Notes: generated by a model not told the origin, from the sequence alone. Shown: positions 1 to 6,711, counted from the stretch's first letter. The stretch is 10,744 nt of DNA from Thaumarchaeota archaeon UBA160 (GCA_002506605.1 DAXX01000041.1:1-10744); one strand, 5' to 3'. Translations and numbers: made by a program.

Positions 1-36
1 TGTTATGAAATGATATACTTGCGAGTTTACTGTCAT
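1..36 (-). CDS. Possible 5' end of a divergent gene, cut by the window edge
   Basis: Reading leftwards from an ATG at position 36, twelve codons stay open to the window edge (MTVNSQVYHFIT). A TATA-like stretch at about 59-68 lies some 26 bases before this ATG in that direction, the spacing expected for a leaderless archaeal transcript. Twelve residues do not identify a family, and twelve open codons can occur by chance. The call rests mainly on the promoter spacing. If it is real, this gene and the ribose-1,5-bisphosphate isomerase at 81 are divergent and share a short promoter region. Confidence 0.25.
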   Translation of the reverse strand, partial: MTVNSQVYHFIT

Positions 37-80
37 AAAAGAAAAGGTTATAACTATGTTTATATACAATTTATTTTTAA

Positions 81-1025
81 ATGTCAACGGAATTTTCACC
101 TCAATTGAAACAAACTTTTGAAGATATCCGGACAATGAAAGTTAGAGGAGCAGGAAGGATAGCTAGAGCTGCTGTAGCGGCTTTAAAAAATGAAGTTTTT
201 TACGTGTCGGATAGTTCGCCTGCAGATTTCTTAAAAAGAATGGAGGCTGCGGCTAACTATCTTAAAAGTTCAAGGCCTACAGCTGTATCGCTTCCCAATG
301 GCATAAATACAGTAATAAAGAGCATACAAAAAGGAATAGCAAATGGGCTTGATCTGCAATCTCTTAAAGAATATGTAGCTAAAGAAGCTGATACATTTAT
401 ACAGAAGAGCATTGAAGCTCAGAAAAAAATAGGAGAAATAGGAGCTAAAAGGATAGTAAGCGGAGACACCATACTTACACACTGCAATAGTCAATCAGCA
501 ATCAGCGTCATAGAAACAGCAGTTAAAGAAGGAAAGCAGATAAGGGTTTTTGCTACTGAAACAAGACCAAGGTTTCAAGGAAGGCTAACGGCAGCTTACC
601 TTGCAGATCATGGCATAGATGTTACGCTCATTCCTGACACAGCTGCAAGACTTTACATGAGAAAAATAGATAAAGTCGTGGTTGGGGCTGACGCTATAGC
701 TGTAAACGGGGCTGTAGTAAACAAAATAGGGACTTCACAGATAGCTGCGCTAGCATTTGAATCTAGAACAAGAGTAATGGTAGCCGCAGAGACTTACAAG
801 ATAAGCCCACAGACCTACTGGGGAGAGCTCATAGAAATTGAAATGAGAAGCCCTTATGAGGTCGCTCCAAAATCTTGGTTAGACAAACATCCGAAGATAA
901 AGGTAATGAATCCAGCCTTTGACGTAACGCCGCCTCAGTATATTGACTTTATTATCACCGAAAAAGGTATTTATCCTCCACAGGGTATAATAATGCTTTT
1001 CAAAGAGCTTTATGAACTAAGCTAA
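81..1025 (+). CDS. Ribose-1,5-bisphosphate isomerase (eIF2B alpha/beta/delta-like family)
   Basis: A 314-residue member of the eIF2B-like sugar-phosphate isomerase family, full length for the archaeal enzyme. The family converts ribose 1,5-bisphosphate to ribulose 1,5-bisphosphate, the step between AMP phosphorylase and type III RuBisCO in archaeal nucleoside monophosphate degradation. Visible landmarks are MKVRGAGRIAR near residues 19-29, RPTAVSLPN at 65-73, THCNSQSAIS with the expected catalytic Cys135, ETRPRFQGRLTA at 160-171, VVGADAIAVNG with the expected catalytic Asp204, NKIGT at 214-218, and NPAFDVTPP near the C-terminus. The Cys and Asp motifs and the RGAGRIAR segment separate it from translation factor eIF2B subunits and fit better than methylthioribose-1-phosphate isomerase. 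The ATG at 81 leaves an N-terminus of the usual length. A TATA-like sequence at about 47-55 could drive it. Its 3' end overlaps the convergent EMC6-like gene by 9 bases. No AMP phosphorylase or RuBisCO gene is in the window. Confidence 0.9.
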   Translation: MSTEFSPQLKQTFEDIRTMKVRGAGRIARAAVAALKNEVFYVSDSSPADFLKRMEAAANYLKSSRPTAVSLPNGINTVIKSIQKGIANGLDLQSLKEYVAKEADTFIQKSIEAQKKIGEIGAKRIVSGDTILTHCNSQSAISVIETAVKEGKQIRVFATETRPRFQGRLTAAYLADHGIDVTLIPDTAARLYMRKIDKVVVGADAIAVNGAVVNKIGTSQIAALAFESRTRVMVAAETYKISPQTYWGELIEIEMRSPYEVAPKSWLDKHPKIKVMNPAFDVTPPQYIDFIITEKGIYPPQGIIMLFKELYELS

Positions 1026-1334
1026 AATGAGAGTAAGAGTAAGCATGTAAATTACAAGCCATGTTATTATATAAGATCCAAGTCCATGATAACCAGCCTT
1101 TCTTTTTCCTATAAGCTCAATAGATCTTTTAAACTTATAAACCGTCAATGAAGCTAAGTAAAATATTATAGGCGACACTAGAGTCAAATAACCCATTGCA
1201 TGAACATACAGCAGCGCACTAATAACTCCTGATATGCCTGCAAGGATAACACGAAACCAGTATAGCTTATTAAGTTCGTTCTCCTTTATTTTTTCTATGG
1301 ATTTCTTATCAGACTTAGAACTTGACGTGCTCAT
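1017..1334 (-). CDS. EMC6-like (Rab5-interacting protein family) small membrane protein
   Basis: A 105-residue protein with a charged, Ser/Lys-rich N-terminus and three hydrophobic segments at about residues 26-45, 47-66 and 84-105. The arrangement and motifs match eukaryotic EMC6: an Arg before a small-residue-rich first helix (RVILAGISGVISALL), a second helix containing FYLAS, a basic linker (KFKRSIELIGKRK), then a Gly-rich entry into the third helix (HGLGSYIITWLVIYML). In eukaryotes EMC6 is a core subunit of the membrane protein insertase EMC; archaeal relatives are recorded mostly as uncharacterised proteins. The ATG at 1334 was chosen over a TTG two codons upstream. No usable start exists further downstream, so the 5' end must overlap the divergent RqcH gene by 38 bases. 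The assignment comes from recalled family pattern, not from a search. Confidence 0.62.
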   Translation of the reverse strand: MSTSSSKSDKKSIEKIKENELNKLYWFRVILAGISGVISALLYVHAMGYLTLVSPIIFYLASLTVYKFKRSIELIGKRKAGYHGLGSYIITWLVIYMLTLTLILA

Positions 1335-3042
1335 CAGCAAGATCTACCCAAGTATACATGGAAAGTATATTAATAACGTTTACTCGTTAGATGAGCTCCG
1401 GTATTCCTTTACAATAAAGGATTACGAATATGCTTTAAATTTGCATCTAAAAATCGGAATATGGCTTTCTAATAAGTATATAAAAGAAAGATGGGAGGGA
1501 GATTTTATAAGAAATCTCAGGAATTTTCTTGAAGGAAGCAAAATAGAAGGTATGAAGGTCCCTCATGGCCAAAGGATAATAGCTATGCTGATGAGCTCTG
1601 GAACGCTCTACATAGAGCTTTTCGGAAGCTCGAACCTTATATGCGCTGATAGGTCGGGCATAATAGTGTGCGCTCTTAGACAAGAGGAGTTTAAAGATAG
1701 AAAAATAGTAATGGGGGAGCTTTATGTATATCCAAAGTTAAGAGGAACGCCGATTTTAGAAAATCCTGAACCGCCTTATAACGAAAAGGTATCCGTTTCA
1801 AAACATCTTGGGTTCTATATTGCCGCTTCAAGAAAATTCATAGAGGAAATTCTTTACCGAGCAGGCGTTCAGCGAGATAAACAGGCAGATATGCTTTCAC
1901 AAGAGGAAAAAGAGGCAATAAAGATGGCGCTGGAAAAAGTGATTGAAGAATGTAAATCATCAGATTTTATGTATAAATATAATGATGGAACATTTTCTCT
2001 TATTAGGCTTTTTTCTAAGGGAAATCCAGTCGCAACCTACAGCTTTCCTTTTGAAATTAAAGAAGCATTTGACCCTTTTTTGTTTGCCTTAAAAGAAAGT
2101 GCTGAGGATGAAAAAAAGAAGGCGCTGGCACAAAATTACCTTGATAAGGCCAAACAGCTGAGAGAAATAGCGCAAAAGCTTATGTATGGTGAGGTTGAGG
2201 AGCTTAAATCATATTTGAAAGAGAAAGGGGGAAGCTTTGAAAACGGAATTTTAAAAATAGAAGGAGAGATTATTAAAGCTGATTCATTGCCAGCCTTGGC
2301 TTCAAAAATTTACGAAAGAGCTAAAGAATATGAGGAAGGGGCAAAGAAAGTTTTAAAATCAAAGACAAAAGAACGTGAAAAAAAAGTAAACGTCGTAAGC
2401 GTCAAAAAGAGGGAATGGTACGAAAAATATAGATGGTTTATAACTTCAGAAGGTTTACTTGCTGTTGGAGGTAGGGATGCTAGCAGCAACGAAGTTATAA
2501 TAAAAAGGTATGTTAAACCGGATGATTATGTTTTTCATACAGAATTACCAGGATCTCCGTTTTTTGTTGTAAGCGGAAAAGCAGGAGAAATATCTTTAAA
2601 GGAAGTGGCAACAGCCACAGCTTCTTTCAGCAGAGCTTGGAAGATGGGCCTCACTTCCGCTGACGTTTACTATGTTAAAGGAGAACAGCTAAGCTTTTCA
2701 GCGCCTTCAGGTGAATATATGGGAAAAGGGTCAGCAATGATTCTTGGCAAGAGGAATTATGTAAAAGGTTTACAGCTAAGGCTTGGCGTTGGACTTGCTG
2801 AAATAAATGGTGAACTGAAAGCTTATTGTGCGCCGTTGAGCTCTGCTTCAAAGATGTGCAACTGGTTTATAGAAATAGAGCCGGGGAGGCTTTCGCAAGC
2901 TGAAGCCGCAAAAAAGATACAGAAAAAGCTATCAGAGTTGTACGGCAGAGTAACTCCTATAGAAGAAATTCAAAGAGTGTTGCCTGCAGGCAACACTGAA
3001 ATAGTAGGCGTAAGAAAAAAAGGTGACATACCATATATCTAG
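1297..3042 (+). CDS. rqcH: NEMF/Rqc2/FbpA-family ribosome quality-control protein (archaeal RqcH homologue)
   Basis: A 581-residue protein with NFACT architecture: an N-terminal NFACT-N domain starting MDFLSDLELDVLISKIY, a middle helix-hairpin-helix and charged coiled-coil region (about residues 190-370, Lys/Glu-rich), then the NFACT-R (DUF814) domain. The last is unmistakable from KREWYEKYRWFITSEG (W374), GGRDASSNE (391-399) and FHTELPGSP (413-421). Family members bind the large ribosomal subunit carrying a stalled peptidyl-tRNA; Rqc2 and bacterial RqcH recruit tRNA to add C-terminal tails, and archaeal members are thought to act in the same pathway. The ATG at 1297 is preferred to an in-frame ATG at 1234 because residues after it align with the usual family start, and the 21 extra residues lie in the opposite-strand EMC6-like gene. 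The 3' end overlaps the convergent riboflavin kinase gene by 4 bases. Confidence 0.92.
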   Translation: MDFLSDLELDVLISKIYPSIHGKYINNVYSLDELRYSFTIKDYEYALNLHLKIGIWLSNKYIKERWEGDFIRNLRNFLEGSKIEGMKVPHGQRIIAMLMSSGTLYIELFGSSNLICADRSGIIVCALRQEEFKDRKIVMGELYVYPKLRGTPILENPEPPYNEKVSVSKHLGFYIAASRKFIEEILYRAGVQRDKQADMLSQEEKEAIKMALEKVIEECKSSDFMYKYNDGTFSLIRLFSKGNPVATYSFPFEIKEAFDPFLFALKESAEDEKKKALAQNYLDKAKQLREIAQKLMYGEVEELKSYLKEKGGSFENGILKIEGEIIKADSLPALASKIYERAKEYEEGAKKVLKSKTKEREKKVNVVSVKKREWYEKYRWFITSEGLLAVGGRDASSNEVIIKRYVKPDDYVFHTELPGSPFFVVSGKAGEISLKEVATATASFSRAWKMGLTSADVYYVKGEQLSFSAPSGEYMGKGSAMILGKRNYVKGLQLRLGVGLAEINGELKAYCAPLSSASKMCNWFIEIEPGRLSQAEAAKKIQKKLSELYGRVTPIEEIQRVLPAGNTEIVGVRKKGDIPYI

Positions 3043-3725
3043 ATAAAAACGCTAATTTTAACAGTATCACCGTCTTTTAAGTTGAGCTCTTTTCTTAAAT
3101 TATACTGAGAAATTATTTCAACAACATCAATATCATAATGCGTTCTTTCTATTATGACAACTGCACCTCTGATTCCTTCAACAATTGCATGAAAGCACCA
3201 AAGAGCACCATATGTCCGCACACCGTTGCTAAAGCCTTCTATCTTTATACCAAAGTTTCTATATTCATTGAGTTTCTCCCTTTCTTTGACATACCTGTTA
3301 TCAAGCCTCACATTAAGTGTTCCAGGATAAGGGTCGAACCCAAGCTTTTTTACGAACTGTTCTCTATAACCCTGAAGAGACATATAATAGGCTCCTTCTC
3401 CAAGCCCGCTAAAGATCTTACCTTCCATATTTATAGTTGTTGGCGATTCTTCAAGCTCATTCCTTAGCAACAAGTATACCGTTACTAAAAGATCAATGCC
3501 TTTCTGCGTAATTTTTATTCTTGTTCCCTCTTTTTCTACAGTTCTCTGAATATAGCCATCTTTTTCAAGCTTCGATAGGTATAAGCTGGCGCTTTGCTGA
3601 GATTTGCCCAAGATTTTTGCTAGCTCGTTAGTTTTGACAGTTACAAATTGGTCCTTTGCTCCGAGAAGCATTAAGTTGAAGAGCAGTTCAAAGCTTTTTA
3701 AATCAAGCTTTCTCAAAATCAGCAC
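3039..3725 (-). CDS. ribK: CTP-dependent riboflavin kinase with N-terminal winged helix (RbkR type)
   Basis: A 228-residue two-domain protein. Residues about 25-80 form a winged helix-turn-helix (TNELAKILGKSQQSASLYL, then a wing region EKEGTRIKITQKG). Residues about 100-228 are the archaeal riboflavin kinase domain: GLGEGAYYMSLQGYREQF (107-124), FDPYPGTLNVRL (130-141), ERTHYD (193-198) and LKDGDTV near the C-terminus. The kinase domain phosphorylates riboflavin to FMN using CTP. Homologues with this fusion (RbkR) are known to be both enzyme and transcriptional regulator of riboflavin metabolism and transport genes, so a regulatory role is likely by family. The start is GTG at 3725, with a TATA-like box centred about 27 bases upstream, so the transcript is probably leaderless. 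It follows the RidA gene on the same strand after 43 bases and converges with rqcH, overlapping it by 4 bases. Confidence 0.93.
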   Translation of the reverse strand: MLILRKLDLKSFELLFNLMLLGAKDQFVTVKTNELAKILGKSQQSASLYLSKLEKDGYIQRTVEKEGTRIKITQKGIDLLVTVYLLLRNELEESPTTINMEGKIFSGLGEGAYYMSLQGYREQFVKKLGFDPYPGTLNVRLDNRYVKEREKLNEYRNFGIKIEGFSNGVRTYGALWCFHAIVEGIRGAVVIIERTHYDIDVVEIISQYNLRKELNLKDGDTVKISVFI

Positions 3726-3739
3726 CTTTGCATTTATAT

Positions 3740-3765
3740 GAGTTTATTATATTTAAAAAGAGTTT
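3740..3765 (-). promoter_or_regulatory. Promoter of riboflavin kinase with paired GAGTTT repeats
   Basis: A TATA-like stretch (about 3747-3757, tttaaatataa on the minus strand) is centred 27 bases before the GTG start of ribK. Two GAGTTT hexamers (plus-strand reading), at 3740-3745 and 3760-3765, lie exactly 20 bases apart on either side of it. That spacing is about two helical turns and could be an operator for a dimeric winged-helix protein, perhaps RbkR itself. TATA position is seen; operator function is inferred. Confidence 0.5.
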
Positions 3766-3768
3766 GTA

Positions 3769-4125
3769 TCATATTTCAGCAATTATATCGAGTTCAGTCA
3801 GAATTTCATCATCAATAAAATTGCATACTACTGTTGTCCTAGCCGGCTTTTGCGGAAAATATTTTTCGAAAAGCTCATTCATTTCTTGGAAATATTTTTT
3901 GTCAGCAAGGTAAACTACAACTTTTATAGCCTTTCCGATACAGCTTCCAGAAGCCTTTAATATAGCGTCAGCTTTTTTAACAGAATTTTCGAACTGATCA
4001 CGAAAAGAAGTAATCTTCCCTTTTTCAGTGCCTATTTGTCCAGATACAAAAACGAAGCCTCCGGATACTATTGCATGGGAATAAGGTCCAGCTTTTGAAA
4101 GAACATCAATGTTTACGTTTTTCAT
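3769..4125 (-). CDS. ridA: RidA (YjgF/YER057c/UK114) family enamine/imine deaminase
   Basis: A 118-residue protein, the usual length for the family. It has GPYSHAIVSGGFVFVSGQIG (residues 13-32), a central DQF segment, KVVVYLADKKYFQEMN (68-83) and KPAR with Arg96. Arg96 and Glu111 have the same 15-residue spacing as the substrate-binding Arg105 and Glu120 of E. coli RidA. RidA hydrolyses reactive 2-aminoacrylate and related enamines released by PLP enzymes; not all family members have this activity, but the key Arg is present. The open frame extends 24 codons upstream into the tRNA-Ser gene. The ATG at 4125 is chosen because the family homology starts there and a TATA-like box is centred 25 bases before it. 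It lies between the tRNA and ribK on the same strand. Confidence 0.9.
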   Translation of the reverse strand: MKNVNIDVLSKAGPYSHAIVSGGFVFVSGQIGTEKGKITSFRDQFENSVKKADAILKASGSCIGKAIKVVVYLADKKYFQEMNELFEKYFPQKPARTTVVCNFIDDEILTELDIIAEI

Positions 4126-4143
4126 ATACTTTAATAATCGTTC

Positions 4144-4155
4144 TTTTTTAAAAGT
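4144..4155 (-). promoter_or_regulatory. TATA-like promoter element for ridA
   Basis: On the minus strand this reads cttttaaaaaag, centred about 25 bases before the ridA ATG at 4125. This fits a leaderless archaeal transcript starting at or next to the ATG, independent of the tRNA upstream. Confidence 0.5.
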
Positions 4156-4164
4156 CTTGCTCTC

Positions 4165-4170
4165 AAAAAA
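4165..4170 (-). terminator. T-tract terminator directly after tRNA-Ser
   Basis: Six T residues on the minus strand follow the discriminator base of the tRNA without a gap. Archaeal RNA polymerase often stops at such T-runs without a hairpin, so this probably ends the tRNA precursor and separates it from the ridA promoter just downstream. Confidence 0.5.
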
Positions 4171-4256
4171 CGCCGGGGGTGGGATTCGAACCCACAAGGC
4201 CGATTACGGCCACAGGCTCTCAAGGCCTGCCCCATACCAGGTTAGGGGACCCCGGC
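4171..4256 (-). tRNA. tRNA-Ser(UGA), reads UCA codons
   Basis: An 86-base tRNA with a 7-bp acceptor stem (GCCGGGG with CCCCGGC) and discriminator G, the serine identity base. The anticodon stem is CAGGC/GCCTG around the loop CTTGAGA, giving anticodon TGA. A long variable arm (GGCCG, TAAT loop, CGGCC) marks it as class II and supports serine. The T arm is GTGGG, TTCGAAT, CCCAC. CCA is not encoded and no intron is visible. The 5' end lies one base after the stop codon of the amidohydrolase gene on the same strand, so it is either processed from a shared transcript or transcribed from a promoter inside that gene. Confidence 0.97.
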
Positions 4257-4257
4257 T

Positions 4258-5622
4258 TTACATCCAATACTTTAAACCGCTCTTACTTAAAAGTTCAGCT
4301 GCATATTCGTCGGCTTTTTCGTAAACTTCTTCTTCATTAATCGTTAGAACTTTCCCGTTTTTCTTTAAGAACTTACCATCTACTAAAAGATCGGTGCAGT
4401 CATTTCCGGTGCCTGAATATATCAAGTTAGATAGCGGCTGCAATCTTGGAAACATATGAGCTGCTCTTGTATTGAAAATTGCTATGTCTGCTTTCATACC
4501 TTTCTTAAGTTTGCCTGTAAAGTTTTCTATACCCATGGCTTTCGCTCCATTGTAAGTTGCCATCTTTAAACCTGTAAATAGATCTATGGACTGAGGGTCA
4601 AGGTTGCTGACTTTCTGGAGCAAAAGAGCAAGCTTTATTTCCCTTATCATGTCGTAATCATCATTGCTAGGACCTCCATCTGTGCCAATCGTAACATTGA
4701 CTCCATTCTTCAACATCTTTGTGATTGGGGCTATGCCTGAACCTAGCTTGCTGTTGGAAGACGGATTGTGAGATACTGAAGTTCCTGTTGAGGCAAAGAT
4801 CTTCATGTCCTCTTCGTTCAGCCACACGCCATGTACATAAACGTATTTCCTTCCGAGCATTCCGACTTCTTTAAGAAATTTTCCTGGAGTTGTCCCTCTT
4901 CCTGAAAAGTATTTTATGTCATCTTTAACTTCAGCTAGATGCATAGTTACACCAGAATTTTTTTCTTTAACTATTTCAGCAATTGTCTTAAATAGTTCAT
5001 CGCTTACAGCACCTGGAGTTCTCGGAGAAAACCATATCCAAATTCTTCCATCTTTTCCATTCCATTCAGAAAAAAGGTCGTTAAAAATTTTAAGCGAAAG
5101 TTGATAATCTTCTATCAATCCTGAATGTAATATTTGTGGATGATCTGCATATCCCGGAATATCCATTATTTGTTTACCTATTGCCGCTCTAACGCCACTT
5201 TTGTAAACGTTTTCTACAACTCTGTTAACGCCATATCTCGCATTTATAGAAGTGGCAACAAAAGATGAAGTCCCAGTGTTTATCATTTCGAGCAAAGTAA
5301 GTTTGGTACTTATGTCCATAATCTTTTCATCAAGGTTACCCTGTAATGGCCAAACCCAGTCTTTTAACCACTCAATTAATGAAACGTTGTCAGGAACAAG
5401 ACCTCTCAATATGCCCTGAGCTAGGTGAACATGTGTGTTTATCAAGCCTGGAGTAACTATTTTGTCCTTTCCATCTATTACGTATTCGGCTCTTTTGCTT
5501 TCTATGTTTTTTCCTATTTCAACAATTCTATCATCTTCAACATAAATCGAACCTTCCCTAATTATGGGCTGTTCGTCATCTGCAGTTGCGATAAAGGCAT
5601 TTTTTATAAGTACGCTCGTCAT
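4258..5622 (-). CDS. mtaD: Amidohydrolase of the MTA/SAH deaminase (MtaD/TrzA) family
   Basis: A 454-residue metal-dependent amidohydrolase, the usual family length. Visible active-site residues are the HxH motif in INTHVHLAQG (His64, His66), His228 and Glu231 in TMHLAEVK, His264 in VHGVWL, His285 in SHNPSSNSKLGSG, and Asp315 in GTDGGPSNDDYDM. The C-terminus GKLKKGMKADIAIF completes the small beta domain. These motifs match enzymes that deaminate 5'-methylthioadenosine, S-adenosylhomocysteine or 5'-deoxyadenosine in methionine and SAM salvage; the exact substrate is not settled by the sequence, and a guanine or s-triazine-type substrate is less likely. The ATG at 5622 is preferred to the TTG one codon upstream. 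TATA-like stretches lie at about 5632-5650. The first copy of the 208-base repeat begins 39 bases upstream, and the tRNA-Ser starts one base after the stop. Confidence 0.85.
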   Translation of the reverse strand: MTSVLIKNAFIATADDEQPIIREGSIYVEDDRIVEIGKNIESKRAEYVIDGKDKIVTPGLINTHVHLAQGILRGLVPDNVSLIEWLKDWVWPLQGNLDEKIMDISTKLTLLEMINTGTSSFVATSINARYGVNRVVENVYKSGVRAAIGKQIMDIPGYADHPQILHSGLIEDYQLSLKIFNDLFSEWNGKDGRIWIWFSPRTPGAVSDELFKTIAEIVKEKNSGVTMHLAEVKDDIKYFSGRGTTPGKFLKEVGMLGRKYVYVHGVWLNEEDMKIFASTGTSVSHNPSSNSKLGSGIAPITKMLKNGVNVTIGTDGGPSNDDYDMIREIKLALLLQKVSNLDPQSIDLFTGLKMATYNGAKAMGIENFTGKLKKGMKADIAIFNTRAAHMFPRLQPLSNLIYSGTGNDCTDLLVDGKFLKKNGKVLTINEEEVYEKADEYAAELLSKSGLKYWM

Positions 5623-5660
5623 CAACAGGCATATATTTTTGTATTATTTCAATTTTATGG

Positions 5661-5868
5661 GTTTAAAGGGTAAAAGTCCTTTAAGCAGGTAGTAGATGGA
5701 TAGCTCTACTGTGGAAATGCTTCAATAAGAAATCAAAAATATATGATAAGGAAGTGCATGCCAGACGTAGCTAAGGCATAGCTGACATTAAGGCCTTAAT
5801 GCAAGAGCGTAAGCTCAGTTGAATAAAGCGAAAAGCCGACCGTTAGCTCAGGAGTGTTCATTTTAATA
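5661..5868 (+). repeat. 208-base perfect direct repeat, copy 1 (possible IS200/IS605-type non-autonomous element)
   Basis: These 208 bases are identical, without a mismatch, to 8751-8958; identity stops at both ends. The copy starts at a TTTAA pentamer (5662-5666). Inside are a left-end hairpin (stem 5663-5669 with 5678-5684), a 6-bp hairpin (5691-5696 with 5705-5710), a 16-base perfect palindrome (5786-5801), a GAGC-GTAA-GCTC hairpin with a GNRA-type loop (5805-5816) and a long-range 8-bp helix with one bulge (5769-5776 with 5840-5848). The right end contains GGAGTGTTCA. There are no obvious terminal inverted repeats and no long open frame. The copy sits between the promoter side of the amidohydrolase gene and the 3' side of ecfT. 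Repeat status is certain; element class is inferred. Confidence 0.95.
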
Positions 5869-5994
5869 GAAATTGGAAGCGCATTGCTAAATTTCGCATA
5901 AGTGAATCTTATGGTTATCTTACCTTATTTATATCAAAAAGCTTCGACCTTGCGGTCTGCAGATCTCATTTATTAAAAAATGTCCATCTCCGTA
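5869..5994. other. Gap between repeat copy 1 and ecfT, with small hairpins
   Basis: No gene is visible. Directly next to the repeat, 5869-5874 can pair with 5890-5895, and a 6-bp hairpin follows (5897-5902 with 5908-5913). A third hairpin, GACC-TTGC-GGTC at 5946-5957, reads on the minus strand as a GCAA tetraloop stem and lies downstream of ecfT. These could be 3' UTR structures or chance. Confidence 0.4.
5975..5980 (-). terminator. Possible T-tract terminator of the ecf operon
   Basis: A run of six T residues on the minus strand begins 14 bases after the ecfT stop codon. This is a typical archaeal termination signal, but a single six-base run is weak evidence. Confidence 0.35.
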
Positions 5995-6711
5995 TCATAA
6001 AAAAGCTACTAATAAAACAAATAATAAAACAAATACCATAAAAAACAGATCATAAAGGCCCAAGCGGTATTCATAAATAAATGTAGGTTTTTCTGATGCG
6101 CCATAACCTCTGAGTTCAAGAGCTTCAGCTAGCTGCTGGCTTCTAATTATTGAAACAACAAACAGAGGCACAAGGATTGTATAATAGTTCTTTATAAGCT
6201 TAAAGGGATTCTTAGTTTCAAAATCTACACCTCTTGCTTTCTGAACTTCTATAATTTGCGAGATGTCAGATGCAAGAACGGGTATGAACTTATATGTGGT
6301 AGAAATAAGAAATGAAAAGTCTCTTGAACGCAAGACTTTTCTTACTATATAATCTATTTCATCTGGGGATACAGAAGTAAATATGATTGATGATGAAAAG
6401 ACAAGATTGACAAATCTGATCGCGTATGCTATACCTATTTGTAAGTTCTTTCCAAGTAGAAATTCGCCTATAAAGATTATCGCTGCAAAAGGTATTGAGA
6501 TTGCAAAAGATCCCATGTTCATCCTTAGTTTTTTAGCGCTAGCGCTTAAGATAATCATAAAAGCAAAAAGTGCTAAGACTTTTTGTAGCAAAAAGAACGC
6601 GATAGATGCTACGACTAAAACTGTTCCTGCTGTTAGTTTAATGTACGGATTCAGTTTGTATAGCCAGCTGTTCTTTTGCTCATAAATAAAAGCTCTAGAG
6701 AGCATTGACAC
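5995..6711 (-). CDS. ecfT: ECF transporter transmembrane coupling subunit EcfT
   Basis: A 238-residue membrane protein of the EcfT/CbiQ family. Hydrophobic segments fall at about residues 24-58, 67-84, 94-113 and 176-190, with a final one at 219-238. Between them is the cytoplasmic coupling region with the two helices that contact the ATPases: QKARG (157-161) and LELRG (199-203), matching the paired Ala-Arg-Gly-type motifs of the family, the second with Leu for Ala. NPYIKL near residue 21 is also typical. It forms the scaffold that joins two EcfA ATPases to a substrate-binding S component for vitamin or metal uptake. The frame may start at GTG 6711 or ATG 6705; either way it overlaps the end of the upstream ecfA by 11-17 bases, which indicates translational coupling. 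It is the last gene of a three-gene operon. Confidence 0.88.
   Translation of the reverse strand: MSMLSRAFIYEQKNSWLYKLNPYIKLTAGTVLVVASIAFFLLQKVLALFAFMIILSASAKKLRMNMGSFAISIPFAAIIFIGEFLLGKNLQIGIAYAIRFVNLVFSSSIIFTSVSPDEIDYIVRKVLRSRDFSFLISTTYKFIPVLASDISQIIEVQKARGVDFETKNPFKLIKNYYTILVPLFVVSIIRSQQLAEALELRGYGASEKPTFIYEYRLGLYDLFFMVFVLLFVLLVAFL

Noticed and set aside
270..494. Minus-strand open frame of 74 codons
   Set aside because: Antisense to ribose-1,5-bisphosphate isomerase, with a composition typical of a shadow frame rich in Tyr, Phe and Cys.
1234..1296. Upstream ATG giving a longer RqcH protein
   Set aside because: The 21 extra residues are hydrophobic/Ser-rich, are the shadow of the opposite-strand gene, and precede the normal family start.
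3138..3467. Plus-strand open frame of 109 codons
   Set aside because: It lies entirely antisense within riboflavin kinase and has no recognisable domain.
4126..4197. Extended RidA N-terminus (24 extra residues)
   Set aside because: The extension reads through the tRNA-Ser gene, its T-run and the ridA TATA box; the family homology starts at the ATG at 4125.
5786..5801. 16-base palindrome as a stand-alone operator
   Set aside because: It occurs only inside the two repeat copies, where it is more simply part of the repeat's folded structure.
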